NCBI GenBank assembly: GCA_963575745.1
Contig: CAUYUJ010018705.1
Span: forward strand, 125,988-189,987
Origin: Prorocentrum cordatum
Taxonomy: Eukaryota > Sar > Dinophyceae > Prorocentrales > Prorocentraceae
Direction of reading: 5' to 3'
Length of the DNA: 64,000 bases
Notes under the pieces: model-generated
The model's input: only the letters and a program-made list of their open reading frames with translations
Told to the model about the DNA's origin: nothing
Database searches by the model: none
Part shown: positions 23,801 to 31,250 of the stretch, piece by piece
Layout of the letters: the number at the start of each line of letters is the position of its first letter
Numbering within the stretch: position 1 is the first letter of the stretch
Program-made: the position numbers and the translations under genes

Positions 23801-26800
23801 CCGACAGCATTCGGTGGACCGCTGGGAGCTCCAGGCTCAGGGCTGGAGCTGCGCAGGCGCAGAACTGGCCGAGCCCACTTAGCTCCCTCGCGGTTCGCAG
23901 CCGGACCATGCGGCAGCCGAAGCTCAGCTCCGGCTCCGCCAATAGGAAGCGCATCTTCATGGCCTTGGGCTCCGGGAGTCCAACTCGCTCGCGCTCGAAG
24001 TCCATACTGAGCCCCCAGATAATCTGCGTGGTGGAAGGCTCCCCCTCGGCGTCCCTCTTGCTGACGTTCACTGCTTCGGACCCAAACACCTCACGTATGG
24101 AGGCATCCAATGCGTCGCAGGCCATCCACGGTCGGACCCCAATGTCGGGCTCCACCACCACAGGGTCATCCATGAGCCACTCCGAGTGGAAGTGGGTGGT
24201 GTCGTGCCAGTGCGGCTCCCCAGGCCGATAGCTCTCGTGGAGCTCCCTCGCCGCCAGGGCGAGCATCATGTAATTGCCTGGGGCTCCCGTCCACCCAAAC
24301 ACCATGGCTAGGTAAACGACTCTGACGTCCCCCTCGATGCCAGCGTGGGCCCCCGGTAACGAGGTGCCAAAGTCCCCGACGTCCGCCGGGGCGATGTCCA
24401 ACCACTTGAAGGCCCGCGAGACGTCCCGCTTGGCGCAGAGGAGGCGCGCTCCGGGGTGGCGCGCGCGATGCCATACCGCCGTCCTCGCCACTTGCCGATG
24501 GCGTGGCTGGACGGCAGGCGGGTGGTCGCGCTTGTGTGTGGCGGCGTTGGCCGAGAGCATCGCATGGATCATACGCCCTTCGGACGATAAGGTTCTGTCC
24601 GGTAGCTGCTTCGGTACCCTCCCCAGCGGGGCTTCCACCAGCTCCGTCAGAAAACCCTCTGCCGCCTGGGACGCCACCAGGACGATCCCCCAGGTCACAT
24701 CCGCCCATACCTTCTGGTAGGCCTCGTCGATGTGGGCTCGCACGCTGGGGTACGGTTGGGCTCGCTCGCGCCTCCGCGGCGCGCCCCGCCGCGCGGAGGC
24801 TCCCCCTTCCGCTAGCTCCCGGACGTACTCGAAGTGCTCTCGGCTTAAACACCGTCGCACCTTGTCCCCCAGGACGCCCCGAAGGGGGTTGCCTAGGCGC
24901 TCGTGGCGCGCGCGCCTAAGCAGCGCGGCCGCTTCCTTCAGGGACCCCGTCCGCTGGAGGAGCTGATCCCCCAGCCCTACCAGGGTCCGCATGGCTTCGG
25001 GGTCATACTCAGGGTGCTCCGTGCAGAAGGTCAGGTAGACCGTGGCCAGCTCCGCCGGGCTGCACCCGTCGAGGTCCTCCGCGATATCTCTGGCCGGATC
25101 CTCGCAAGGGGGTCGAGTCTTGCCCGCACTCACCTCCCCCTGTGCCTTGCCCAATGGGGGCTTAGGAAGCCCCGCCAATGCTCGGTGCATGGCTGGGCTA
25201 AGCCTACCGCATTTTGAGCCGTCCCCTGAGGCCTGCAGGCGCTCGATTCCAGTGAAGTCGACGCCCTGCAGGCGCCCGGGCGCCTCCGCCCGGGCGATTT
25301 TGGGGGACGCCCCCGGGCCATCCTCCCATATAGGCGCCAACTGCCGACGCAGTTGGCTCACCGACCAGCGGTGATAGGCCCCTTTCAACACCTTTGCCCA
25401 CGCGGCGCAAAGGCGGGGGGCCCAAACCTGCGCCTCCTTGGTGCGCTTAATGCCCGAGCCCGGCACGTGATCCTTCAGCTCGACGTGGTGGTGGTCACGG
25501 GGGCAACGTCGCGCCAACAACAGAGCGTGCAGATACAGCCGGGGGCTGACGAGCCACCAGCTGCCCTTGCGATAGCGGCTCTCTGGCGCGTCGGACGGGG
25601 CCTTACCCCAGGCGCACATGTGGATCGGGACGATCATGGCCCCCGTCGCTCGACGCAGCTCGTGCATCGGGGCCTGGTCCCAAATCTTGGGGTAGCGGCC
25701 CGAGGGGCAGGAGGACTCGATGAGAAACTCCTTGCCAGCGTCGTGTAGGATGCGGCAGGTGTCGCACGTGAACTGTGTGTGGCTGTTACCCACGCGCTCG
25801 AACTCTTTGGAGCCATCCCCCTCGGGGTGCTCCCACGTGCGGGTGCCCTGCGGGGTCCCGCCCGGCTGGGTCATGAGCCCGAGGTCGGTGTACGAGCCAC
25901 ACGGGGTACCCCAGCACCAAACGTTGGCCACGTCGGGGCCCATGGGGGTCCGTGCGGCCTCCTGTAGGCGCGCGCGGACCGCTGGGTCGAGGGTGTCATG
26001 ATCCGGCCGTGGGCCGGATTCTCGGAGGGGGTCGTCGTAATATTCGATCGGTTCCAGCACCCGGATGCCCTCGGCGCGAAGCGCGGCCGACCAATTTCCC
26101 GAACCGGCGTACACCTCCTGGGCGATCAAACCGTACGCGAACGCGGGGTCGTGTCGAAGTGGCATCGCGTTCGCCTCCAGGAGGCGTGCCTGGACGTCGG
26201 CTGGATGTTCCCCGAACGAGGCCGGCGCGCGTCCCACTGCGCGGCCCGCCCGACCTTCCGCTGCCTTGCAGTGGGTGCAGGGCGCGCTCTTGCCCGGGAC
26301 GGTGGGTTCAACGTCCGGGCCTTCATCGAGCATCTCGCGCCAGCCGACACTTACGATCTCGCGGGACAGGCGTCCTGCGTGCCCCCAGCGCTGGCCTAGG
26401 GCCGCCGCCTCCGCGTGGGAGCGTGGGCGCAAGGCGCGCATATGGCCGCGCCAGATCAGGAGCGGAATTACGTGATCCTCCGCGCCGACGCCCGTTCCCA
26501 TTAGGTGGTCCACGCATAGGCGCCCACTGCCGTTGACACGGTGCACCTGGAGCGTGACGGCGTCGAGGTCGGCGACAGGGCATGCTGCCAGGCAGCGATA
26601 GTCCTTGTCGTGGTGCGGGTGCACCGCATCGTGGACGTAGGAGCGGACATCGGCCTCCAGGGCCGTGATCCACGGCGGGGAGTCGCCCAGGGCACGCAGG
26701 GCCTCGTGGGCCTCCTCCCATAGTGCATGGCGATACGTCGCGGCCAACTGCTGCACCGCGTCCGGGCTGGGCTCACCTGTGCCCTCGCCCGCGCGTAGCA

Positions 26801-29800
26801 GGAGCACCCCCGCAGCTACGTGCAGTAGCAGGCACTGCCGCTCCTCGGTGTCGCCCACCTCCAGGCCCATCGCCTGGCCCATCTCCTCTGTAGGGCCGAG
26901 GCGGTCCCGATAGTCGATGAAGTCCCACTGGATGCGGGTGTCCCCGTCCCAGAAGGTATATGACCCGCGGCCTATCAGCCCGCCGGGGTCCCACGCAACC
27001 GGGCCAACCTCGGCCCCGCCCTCGGTGACGTATCCTGCGGCGCAGCTAAGCGCCTCATGCAGGTCGGCTGCCTCGCTGCTGAGACCCCGATGGCCTCGGT
27101 CCACGGCTTCCTCGAGGGCTCGCTCCAGGGTAAGCCGCTCCCCGCGCAGGCGCGCCCCCAAGACGCGCCCGCGCACGTGGCTTTGCAAGTACTCGCTGGC
27201 TCCCTTCAGAGGTGCGAAGATGCCCTCGGCTTCGAGCTCCTGCATGAGTTTGAGGCGAAGCTCCGGCCCATCACCCGCGGGCTGGGCGTCCCAAGTGGCC
27301 GCCGCGCGCGGGTGGTCGTGGTCTTCGAGCCATCCGAAGTCGGGGCCCTTAACCGCTTCCCGGAGGTCGGATTCCATCGCGGTAAGCTGGAGCGCGGTGT
27401 AGTCGTCCGGGGCCTGCCCCGGGCCCGGGTCGCCCGCTGCTCGCGAGCCGCCGCCACGGCCCCGGCCCTTTTCCTTCTGGGAGTCAGGGGGGGCAGGTGG
27501 GGAAGTGTCCTCGCCAACCTTCTCGGCCTCGGCTGCCTTGGCTTGCGAGCGCAGCTGCGCAATCATCCCATCCACCTGCTTGGGATCGATCCGGGGCGTC
27601 CCAAGGAGCCCCCCGCGCCTCGTGAGCTGCATGACTACCGAGTAGTCCAATCCGCGCGTTGACTTGATGGGGTCATGGGAGTTAGGGCAATCGCAAGCCT
27701 TCCGCGAGCAGCCCATGTGCGTGGTGGCCCCCCAGCAGATAGGGACGTTGTCTTTATTGCGGGGCGCATGTGCCACGGATCGCGTCCGCTCCGGGCGTGT
27801 TAGTTCCTTGCCCGCTGGGTGCGCCCTCTTGGGGGCTGTCCCCGCTGGGGCCCCGGTGCCCGCCTTGGGCCCCGCCTTCGGCTGGGGCCCAGCCCCCGCC
27901 TTGGGCCTGTCATCCCCCTGCGCCGTGGGCCGGGGATCGCCCATTTCCTCGCTCCCTCCCGCTTTGGGCGGTCGCTTCGTGAGGTGGGCGTTCAGCTGCC
28001 CATTGAGGAGGCGCGTGAGTGCGGCCTTGCGCCGGGGCACGACCACCTGCTGGTAGTAGGCGTTCGGGTCCCCGAGGTCGAACGTTCGGGGCAAATCGTA
28101 GCCGTTCTCCGGCATGAGTAGGATATACTTGATGTCCTCCCTCCTCGGGTTCTCGGTGTCGAGCTCTCGACAGAGTCGGCGCCTCAGCTCCCGCAATTCC
28201 TCGACCCAGGTGCTTCGGAGCTCTTCCCACAGATCCTTGACCCAATGGTCTGGGAACTCCGATGGGTCCCTCTCGAAGGCCGCCTCCAAGAACCCCAACG
28301 ACCGCCGACGCTCCGCCCCGTGTGCGACCCCTATGATGGACTCGAACATCTGGATCTCGCACCGGGCCCTCTTGAACCAGGTCGCCATGTGGGTGGCGGG
28401 CCGTTGGCGAGGCTCCAGCTTGTCGTCCACAGGGAGCCGATAGCCATCGAAGTCCTCGTCACGCGCGGGGACGCAGTCGTCCACCGCCAGGTCGTGAGGG
28501 CCCGTCCCGAAGGCGAGCGCCGCGTAGCCGTGTGCCACACGGTTGGTAACCAGGCAGGGAAACCCGATCGTCTTGAGCGTGCTCTTGGAGTGCGCACACA
28601 TGCGCTTGAGTGAGTCGAACAAGTCCTTCCCCGTGATACCCTCGCAGGCCTCAACCACGAAGGTGTTGCATCCCCGGGCTATGTAAAGATCGAGTTCCTC
28701 GTCCCGACCGATCCCTGCCCTGGTGCCCCGGGCCTTCTTGTCGCCCTCGGTGGCCCGCGCCTGCCGCTCGGCGGCGAGGACGTGGCGTTCAGTGAGGCGG
28801 TTCTGGCGATCCAGGCGCTCGATAATCTGGGCTTCGGCCTCGACTGTAAGCCCGCCCAGGGCGCCCGCCGCCCCGGCGTCGTCTGGACCCCCAGCTCGCT
28901 CCCCACCCAGGCCGCCCCCGTGGGGCGTCTGGCCAGTGAGGTGGCCAAGGACCGAGGCCCCGTCGAGGAGCGGATTGGCCCCACGGGCGGCCCCCCCGCG
29001 TCCATCGCGTGCCAGCAGGTCCCGATCACCCAGCAAGCCCCGTCGTGGGCCCGTGGGTTGGATGGGGGGCATGGCACCGAAGAGCTCGCGTCGGGGTCCC
29101 TGCTTCGGGCTGGGATCCCGTCCCCGCGCCGAGCGACTCCGCGACCCCTCACGTGAGAGGCTCCCCTGCAGGGGAACCTTGTCGGCGGCCGCAGCACGCT
29201 CCCGCGCGCGCGCTTCCAGCTGCGCATCCTCCAAATCCGCGAGGGCGCGCTCTAGGTCGGACCCCAGTGGGCCCGCCGCTGCCACCTGTGCGACCCTCCG
29301 CCGCAGCTGCCGCTCCGCCTGATCAAGCGGAACCCCGAGCAGGTCCGCGGCCATACCTAATGCACTGAGAGCCGCCGCTTGGCCCCCCCGTCCTTTGAGA
29401 TCCTCGGCTCGCAAGGAGTCCATGAACACTTCGAGCGGGTCGGGCTCCTCGGCGTCCTCGCTCACGCCGGCGGCGGCCGCCGCTAAGCGCGGCAGTGCCG
29501 CCACGGGGGCGGGACGGGGCAAGCCCTCCATCCCGGGCGCAGGCGGCGCCCCCTGCGCGCCACCCCGCCGATGGTGGCCGAGTGTACGCACAGGGTCGTG
29601 CTGCAGCTGCTGGCGCTCCGTGTTCGTCAGGTAGCGCCGCCTCCAGCCGCTCGCGCTTTCCACGTCCACACCGTCCCACTGCTCCTGGCGTAACATCGCC
29701 AGCAGATCCTGCGGGATGTGGTGGGCGATGACACGCAACCCCACTTCCCGAGCCCCTTGGGGGACCTCGTACAGCAGCCGATTGATCCAATCTATCGGGT

Positions 29801-30902
29801 AGCGCCCGTCCTCCAGCGGGGGGGGGTGCCGTGCGACCTCGCTGGCTGGGACCTCCACCCTGACGCCCTCGAGGCTAGTCCCGATGATAAGTCTGGCGTC
29901 CCCGCCAGTGCCCCGTACGTCGAGCCCCTCGCATTCCCCCAATAGAATAAACCAAGGACTCGCCGGGGGCGCGCCGTACGCCTCCTCGGCTCCCCGAGGG
30001 TCGCCCGGGAGTATCGGGCAGACCTTCACGAGTAGGGGCTCCTGAAGCCACCCGTGGTGGGCGATCCGATCGCCCGGGGCCCCGCGGTCGGCAGACCGTG
30101 AGCGTCCGCTGGCCCTAGCTTCCGCGGAGCGTGTGCGACGCGGCTGCGGCCCCGAGGTTAGGGCCTGCGCCCCCGTGGGCTCCACATCGACAGATGGGGC
30201 CACGGCGGGCGGTGGCGGTGCAGCGGGGGGAGGTAGAGGCGGGGGGTAGACCGGCTCGGGCGCAATGCCAACCCCATCGGCAGCGTGCGCGGTCCAATCG
30301 CGCACCCTGGCGGGGCTTGGAGCCCGCGCCCGCATGCGGCGGCGCAGGCCCCCGAGGATCCCAGGTTGGACCGTCGCCTCGACGCGCACGGTGTGACCCT
30401 CGTCCCGTCGGAGATGTTCCCCGCACATCGGGGCCCCCCCGCAGCTACCCTTCGCCATGCGGAGACAAGTGGGGAGGCTGCACTTGCGGCCGATCAGGGT
30501 AGACCGATACTTCTGCGCATGGTGGGCGCAGAGGTGCACCTGTGCATTGAGACAATGCCCAGGCCGAGGAACGTCCGACACCTCCGCGTCCTCCTGTAGC
30601 AGGACAGTGGCCTCCTGCATCCCTCGGTCGCCGCACCCCTCCGGCTGGAGGGGGCGTGCGCCACCCGCGAGCTGCACCCCAACTTGTGCGGCTTGGCAGG
30701 GGCGCTCCTCCGCCTCCACCTCGCTCTCCGAGTCGATGTCCAGGCGGCGATAGCCCGTGGCGTCGGTGATGTAGCGGGGCTCCGGCCGGCCCCGGCACAG
30801 CCATCCGAGTACCGACCAGGGTGAGCAAAGCAGCCACTTGACGACCCCGAATACCTTCCGGAGTCCCACGCCGACTGCCGGCAGGCCGTGGCCCTTCCGT
30901 GC
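17883..30902 (-). CDS. YR retroelement polyprotein: Gag-like / C5-MTase-like / RT / RNase H / MTase-like / tyrosine recombinase / RNA-binding tail
   Basis: An uninterrupted frame of over 4,300 codons ending at TAG 17,883. It is open upstream to about 30,902; numbering below starts at GTG 30,869, which is probably not the true start. Residues 106-155: Cys/His cluster. About 725-930: helical Gag-like region. 1045-1065: CCCH zinc finger. 1585-1780: C5-methyltransferase-like domain with EVYAGSGNW (motif I), GTPC (Cys1657, motif IV) and LIESS (motif VI). About 2010-2330: RT with RDVSRAF (Asp2149), FGWTGAPGN and LMDDP (Asp2234-2235). About 2490-2570: RNase H with TDN (Asp2500) and HNELAD (Asp2551). 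About 2620-2930: second, degenerate methyltransferase-like fold. About 3100-3425: tyrosine recombinase with Arg3250, Lys3299, HSLR (His3380, Arg3383), Trp3406 and Tyr3414. From Met3599: dsRBD-like segment, RRM (3944-4015), eight-Cys zinc finger (4046-4099) and an RS/KG-rich tail. All RT and recombinase catalytic residues are present. Confidence 0.9.
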   Translation of the reverse strand, partial: ARKGHGLPAVGVGLRKVFGVVKWLLCSPWSVLGWLCRGRPEPRYITDATGYRRLDIDSESEVEAEERPCQAAQVGVQLAGGARPLQPEGCGDRGMQEATVLLQEDAEVSDVPRPGHCLNAQVHLCAHHAQKYRSTLIGRKCSLPTCLRMAKGSCGGAPMCGEHLRRDEGHTVRVEATVQPGILGGLRRRMRARAPSPARVRDWTAHAADGVGIAPEPVYPPPLPPPAAPPPPAVAPSVDVEPTGAQALTSGPQPRRTRSAEARASGRSRSADRGAPGDRIAHHGWLQEPLLVKVCPILPGDPRGAEEAYGAPPASPWFILLGECEGLDVRGTGGDARLIIGTSLEGVRVEVPASEVARHPPPLEDGRYPIDWINRLLYEVPQGAREVGLRVIAHHIPQDLLAMLRQEQWDGVDVESASGWRRRYLTNTERQQLQHDPVRTLGHHRRGGAQGAPPAPGMEGLPRPAPVAALPRLAAAAAGVSEDAEEPDPLEVFMDSLRAEDLKGRGGQAAALSALGMAADLLGVPLDQAERQLRRRVAQVAAAGPLGSDLERALADLEDAQLEARARERAAAADKVPLQGSLSREGSRSRSARGRDPSPKQGPRRELFGAMPPIQPTGPRRGLLGDRDLLARDGRGGAARGANPLLDGASVLGHLTGQTPHGGGLGGERAGGPDDAGAAGALGGLTVEAEAQIIERLDRQNRLTERHVLAAERQARATEGDKKARGTRAGIGRDEELDLYIARGCNTFVVEACEGITGKDLFDSLKRMCAHSKSTLKTIGFPCLVTNRVAHGYAALAFGTGPHDLAVDDCVPARDEDFDGYRLPVDDKLEPRQRPATHMATWFKRARCEIQMFESIIGVAHGAERRRSLGFLEAAFERDPSEFPDHWVKDLWEELRSTWVEELRELRRRLCRELDTENPRREDIKYILLMPENGYDLPRTFDLGDPNAYYQQVVVPRRKAALTRLLNGQLNAHLTKRPPKAGGSEEMGDPRPTAQGDDRPKAGAGPQPKAGPKAGTGAPAGTAPKRAHPAGKELTRPERTRSVAHAPRNKDNVPICWGATTHMGCSRKACDCPNSHDPIKSTRGLDYSVVMQLTRRGGLLGTPRIDPKQVDGMIAQLRSQAKAAEAEKVGEDTSPPAPPDSQKEKGRGRGGGSRAAGDPGPGQAPDDYTALQLTAMESDLREAVKGPDFGWLEDHDHPRAAATWDAQPAGDGPELRLKLMQELEAEGIFAPLKGASEYLQSHVRGRVLGARLRGERLTLERALEEAVDRGHRGLSSEAADLHEALSCAAGYVTEGGAEVGPVAWDPGGLIGRGSYTFWDGDTRIQWDFIDYRDRLGPTEEMGQAMGLEVGDTEERQCLLLHVAAGVLLLRAGEGTGEPSPDAVQQLAATYRHALWEEAHEALRALGDSPPWITALEADVRSYVHDAVHPHHDKDYRCLAACPVADLDAVTLQVHRVNGSGRLCVDHLMGTGVGAEDHVIPLLIWRGHMRALRPRSHAEAAALGQRWGHAGRLSREIVSVGWREMLDEGPDVEPTVPGKSAPCTHCKAAEGRAGRAVGRAPASFGEHPADVQARLLEANAMPLRHDPAFAYGLIAQEVYAGSGNWSAALRAEGIRVLEPIEYYDDPLRESGPRPDHDTLDPAVRARLQEAARTPMGPDVANVWCWGTPCGSYTDLGLMTQPGGTPQGTRTWEHPEGDGSKEFERVGNSHTQFTCDTCRILHDAGKEFLIESSCPSGRYPKIWDQAPMHELRRATGAMIVPIHMCAWGKAPSDAPESRYRKGSWWLVSPRLYLHALLLARRCPRDHHHVELKDHVPGSGIKRTKEAQVWAPRLCAAWAKVLKGAYHRWSVSQLRRQLAPIWEDGPGASPKIARAEAPGRLQGVDFTGIERLQASGDGSKCGRLSPAMHRALAGLPKPPLGKAQGEVSAGKTRPPCEDPARDIAEDLDGCSPAELATVYLTFCTEHPEYDPEAMRTLVGLGDQLLQRTGSLKEAAALLRRARHERLGNPLRGVLGDKVRRCLSREHFEYVRELAEGGASARRGAPRRRERAQPYPSVRAHIDEAYQKVWADVTWGIVLVASQAAEGFLTELVEAPLGRVPKQLPDRTLSSEGRMIHAMLSANAATHKRDHPPAVQPRHRQVARTAVWHRARHPGARLLCAKRDVSRAFKWLDIAPADVGDFGTSLPGAHAGIEGDVRVVYLAMVFGWTGAPGNYMMLALAARELHESYRPGEPHWHDTTHFHSEWLMDDPVVVEPDIGVRPWMACDALDASIREVFGSEAVNVSKRDAEGEPSTTQIIWGLSMDFERERVGLPEPKAMKMRFLLAEPELSFGCRMVRLRTARELSGLGQFCACAAPALSLELPAVHRMLSGDPGQAYVHPPGDPEMVEAAWDDWHQTLDWLRVCFEMPVEGNFETSFEGLLGLREALALPGALGKLRWLGGDATLDRIGALDWSSREYIVAEAAPYLETLRSAPGVTWQGEGEIIAVVELLCLIALAAEKGPDWFQLLLPYVTDNSNVSRWLRRRRARNAVARHLLRVLAMLELRYKFRVLDGLYLRTYHNELADFITRATVEEVRQRMAEAGWTELSPAAPWGELVEEAAQRELRMPGDDGPWRAAALQVKGAREALPRYAPLQVEGARLLEVGTAWPPFGEAWESLGGSALLAPWDVGDRWDPDDGDHPEDPAGAPRTRWLCVSLSEDPGGREATGLERLLITTRPLAVLLDAPVNYAAVRLGARLRRLGYVALSPETRLLCTHFGDVTARARAVQVWGCGERVRASGPVPPLGQPCVEPRGLCQLWKEAGRPPLDELRLDLDNGTLLVDPRISTTGDRMMPWPRGTWQPAGGGRAQRVVIHDPRGPCHTARAKPDPLKGYANTLILEGSEGGWTVRALHPKEIWCAQGGTAELWDALGLGGMPIAERMRQAARALPRRTARWVLQWAERLLRQAVEAASASDAPGARAGVGPDHDRLANDEMVKLWLKAWLQAPDRPSGPFEAALEAGKTTDDAARLADQLDPPATARSTAAGVDGAGGERVGAVTFAVPEGAGMPRPSAMDGVGGAAPPPRKARRRTRSAPAPALVKPAAWRYAGGGAPKGIQGELTDTRELDATATEAMLAKLAEGTRANYSAGWRNWVLWRRLRGRSPYLQGETRDARLTDEDDLIRYVVYLYKVMKRRATTIRQRLFAIRYAHTLAGFGDVTSDRRRLWTTIEGLRRWDGKAKRKLPATPRMLRWLREYLFAHGTATRREATILWAALMTGYFFMLRASEYLVQEDRSWSMGRVVRGQDVQGMRGGTPSARLSDCDEVVLTITSSKTDQFNAGCVRNHYRSGVELCVVDALADLQRELPDRFGRGTEAGLPLFRRPDGHPIMREEVQGLLQLAAAACGVDAGQMGSHSLRIGGATALYHACRDLEAVKRFGRWSTDAFHGYLWEDHRRQAPFARGMAEGHALLAPDARGDDGAVTGARPDQLAGSDPPQFGSDLRPSERPAWAPGRPPWARPSARAGSTTEEEGEEKLVRYEPGRGGNGRVGKQQAGPTGIQVRAGASRCGGIPVDLSPSTPLSLPRPIAPGTPTSSWSSHPQPSPAPERGARAARAPQPRAPAAPSPRAPAACIMGFLVGLVAPDQSKARGHDYSIMAVNPLGVVVSGAALSDELRSAAHNILYTVVNELDSEDLVEMVNHDHEAAPCIAAACLAAGASEDHGQLVIVDGKRGAWGVGAGPNIKVQRQAAKLALALAQFQGQPMPELRELCKHNKGLLDMMRTVDAEAVVELTDDDASSRGEGKSTPAPVLEAGEDAVTAALARAAIQAAARRQSKGAPKARPRPARSPGQERLAEEVRKRERRPAPLRSPSRARRRDRERDAPRDRGRRGQEEEAVLKPKTGGAPPKADIVKREAVLKPKSGGAPPRSFEVKTEVEEAPGAGDGPPQRQPRSRSRRRRKEEQRQGAQQQPSDQHDEGESIIRIERVPHHVDAEVVRQVVVPFGVVKHIAFLYDHRHKREPCVLVEFQRRADAKRARECMRSNYRFYKTDPCTVVTEWASRPRGPDPGSDGEDGPTIQPPACPTCALKMRWSSFDPGDGWGCEMCPAGGANSGALRWHCKGCDVSYCEACRVAFGKPKTVVEKARRSGHTVREAPGPSVGHGERPSTGATGAGAEGDRPPGDLSWPKRERSPSRHRPKRERSPSHSLARDPAWARRGDTPPGRTRRKTGKHAGQLRAPRGGWYEQEKKRRRAAAAEAAAGGGGIPAWRGKGAGDKGGKGGKVKGKYSGKAAKGSKSGGKGDKSGKGGHSKGDQGSRGRSERDWPSADGRASRGGDGGSPRDPSERGGDRSGDESRDRRGNTPSI

Positions 30903-31250
30903 TCAGCCAAGTCCACGATCTGTGTGTGGTCAATGGCCGCGTACTGGTCGACGTGCATGGGATGCGCCACTGGACAGGAGGCGCACTCGACAGCACGACA
31001 TAGATGCACATTCCCTGTCTCCTCGAGGTTCAGCCGCCACTTGCGACTGGTGCACCCCAGGACCTGCCCGATCTTGATGTTGAGCCCGTGGCGGTCCAAT
31101 CGGTACCGGTCCGCGAAGTTGCAGCTGATGCGGGCCACCTGCCCGTGCTTACGCAGCAGCACGTGGCCGCCCGATTGGTCCCTCGGCCGCAGCAGCACCC
31201 GCCCGATTGGTGGCCGCGGACCCCCTTTGTGTAGAACTCTGTCTCCACCA
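30870..31250 (-). pseudogene. Linker segment of the YR element in a third reading frame
   Basis: Between the upstream membrane frame and the giant polyprotein, the best coding signal moves to another frame. It reads HGQVARISCNFADRYRLD, then IKIGQVLGCTSRKWRLNLEE, then a Cys/His-rich part CRAVECASCPVAHP and TQIVDLAEHG. Past about 30,905 the sense continues in the polyprotein frame (LRKVFGVVKWLL). Two shifts are therefore needed to read one continuous protein across 30,870-31,280. They could be mutations, programmed frameshifts, or boundaries between separately translated ORFs. Confidence 0.6.
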
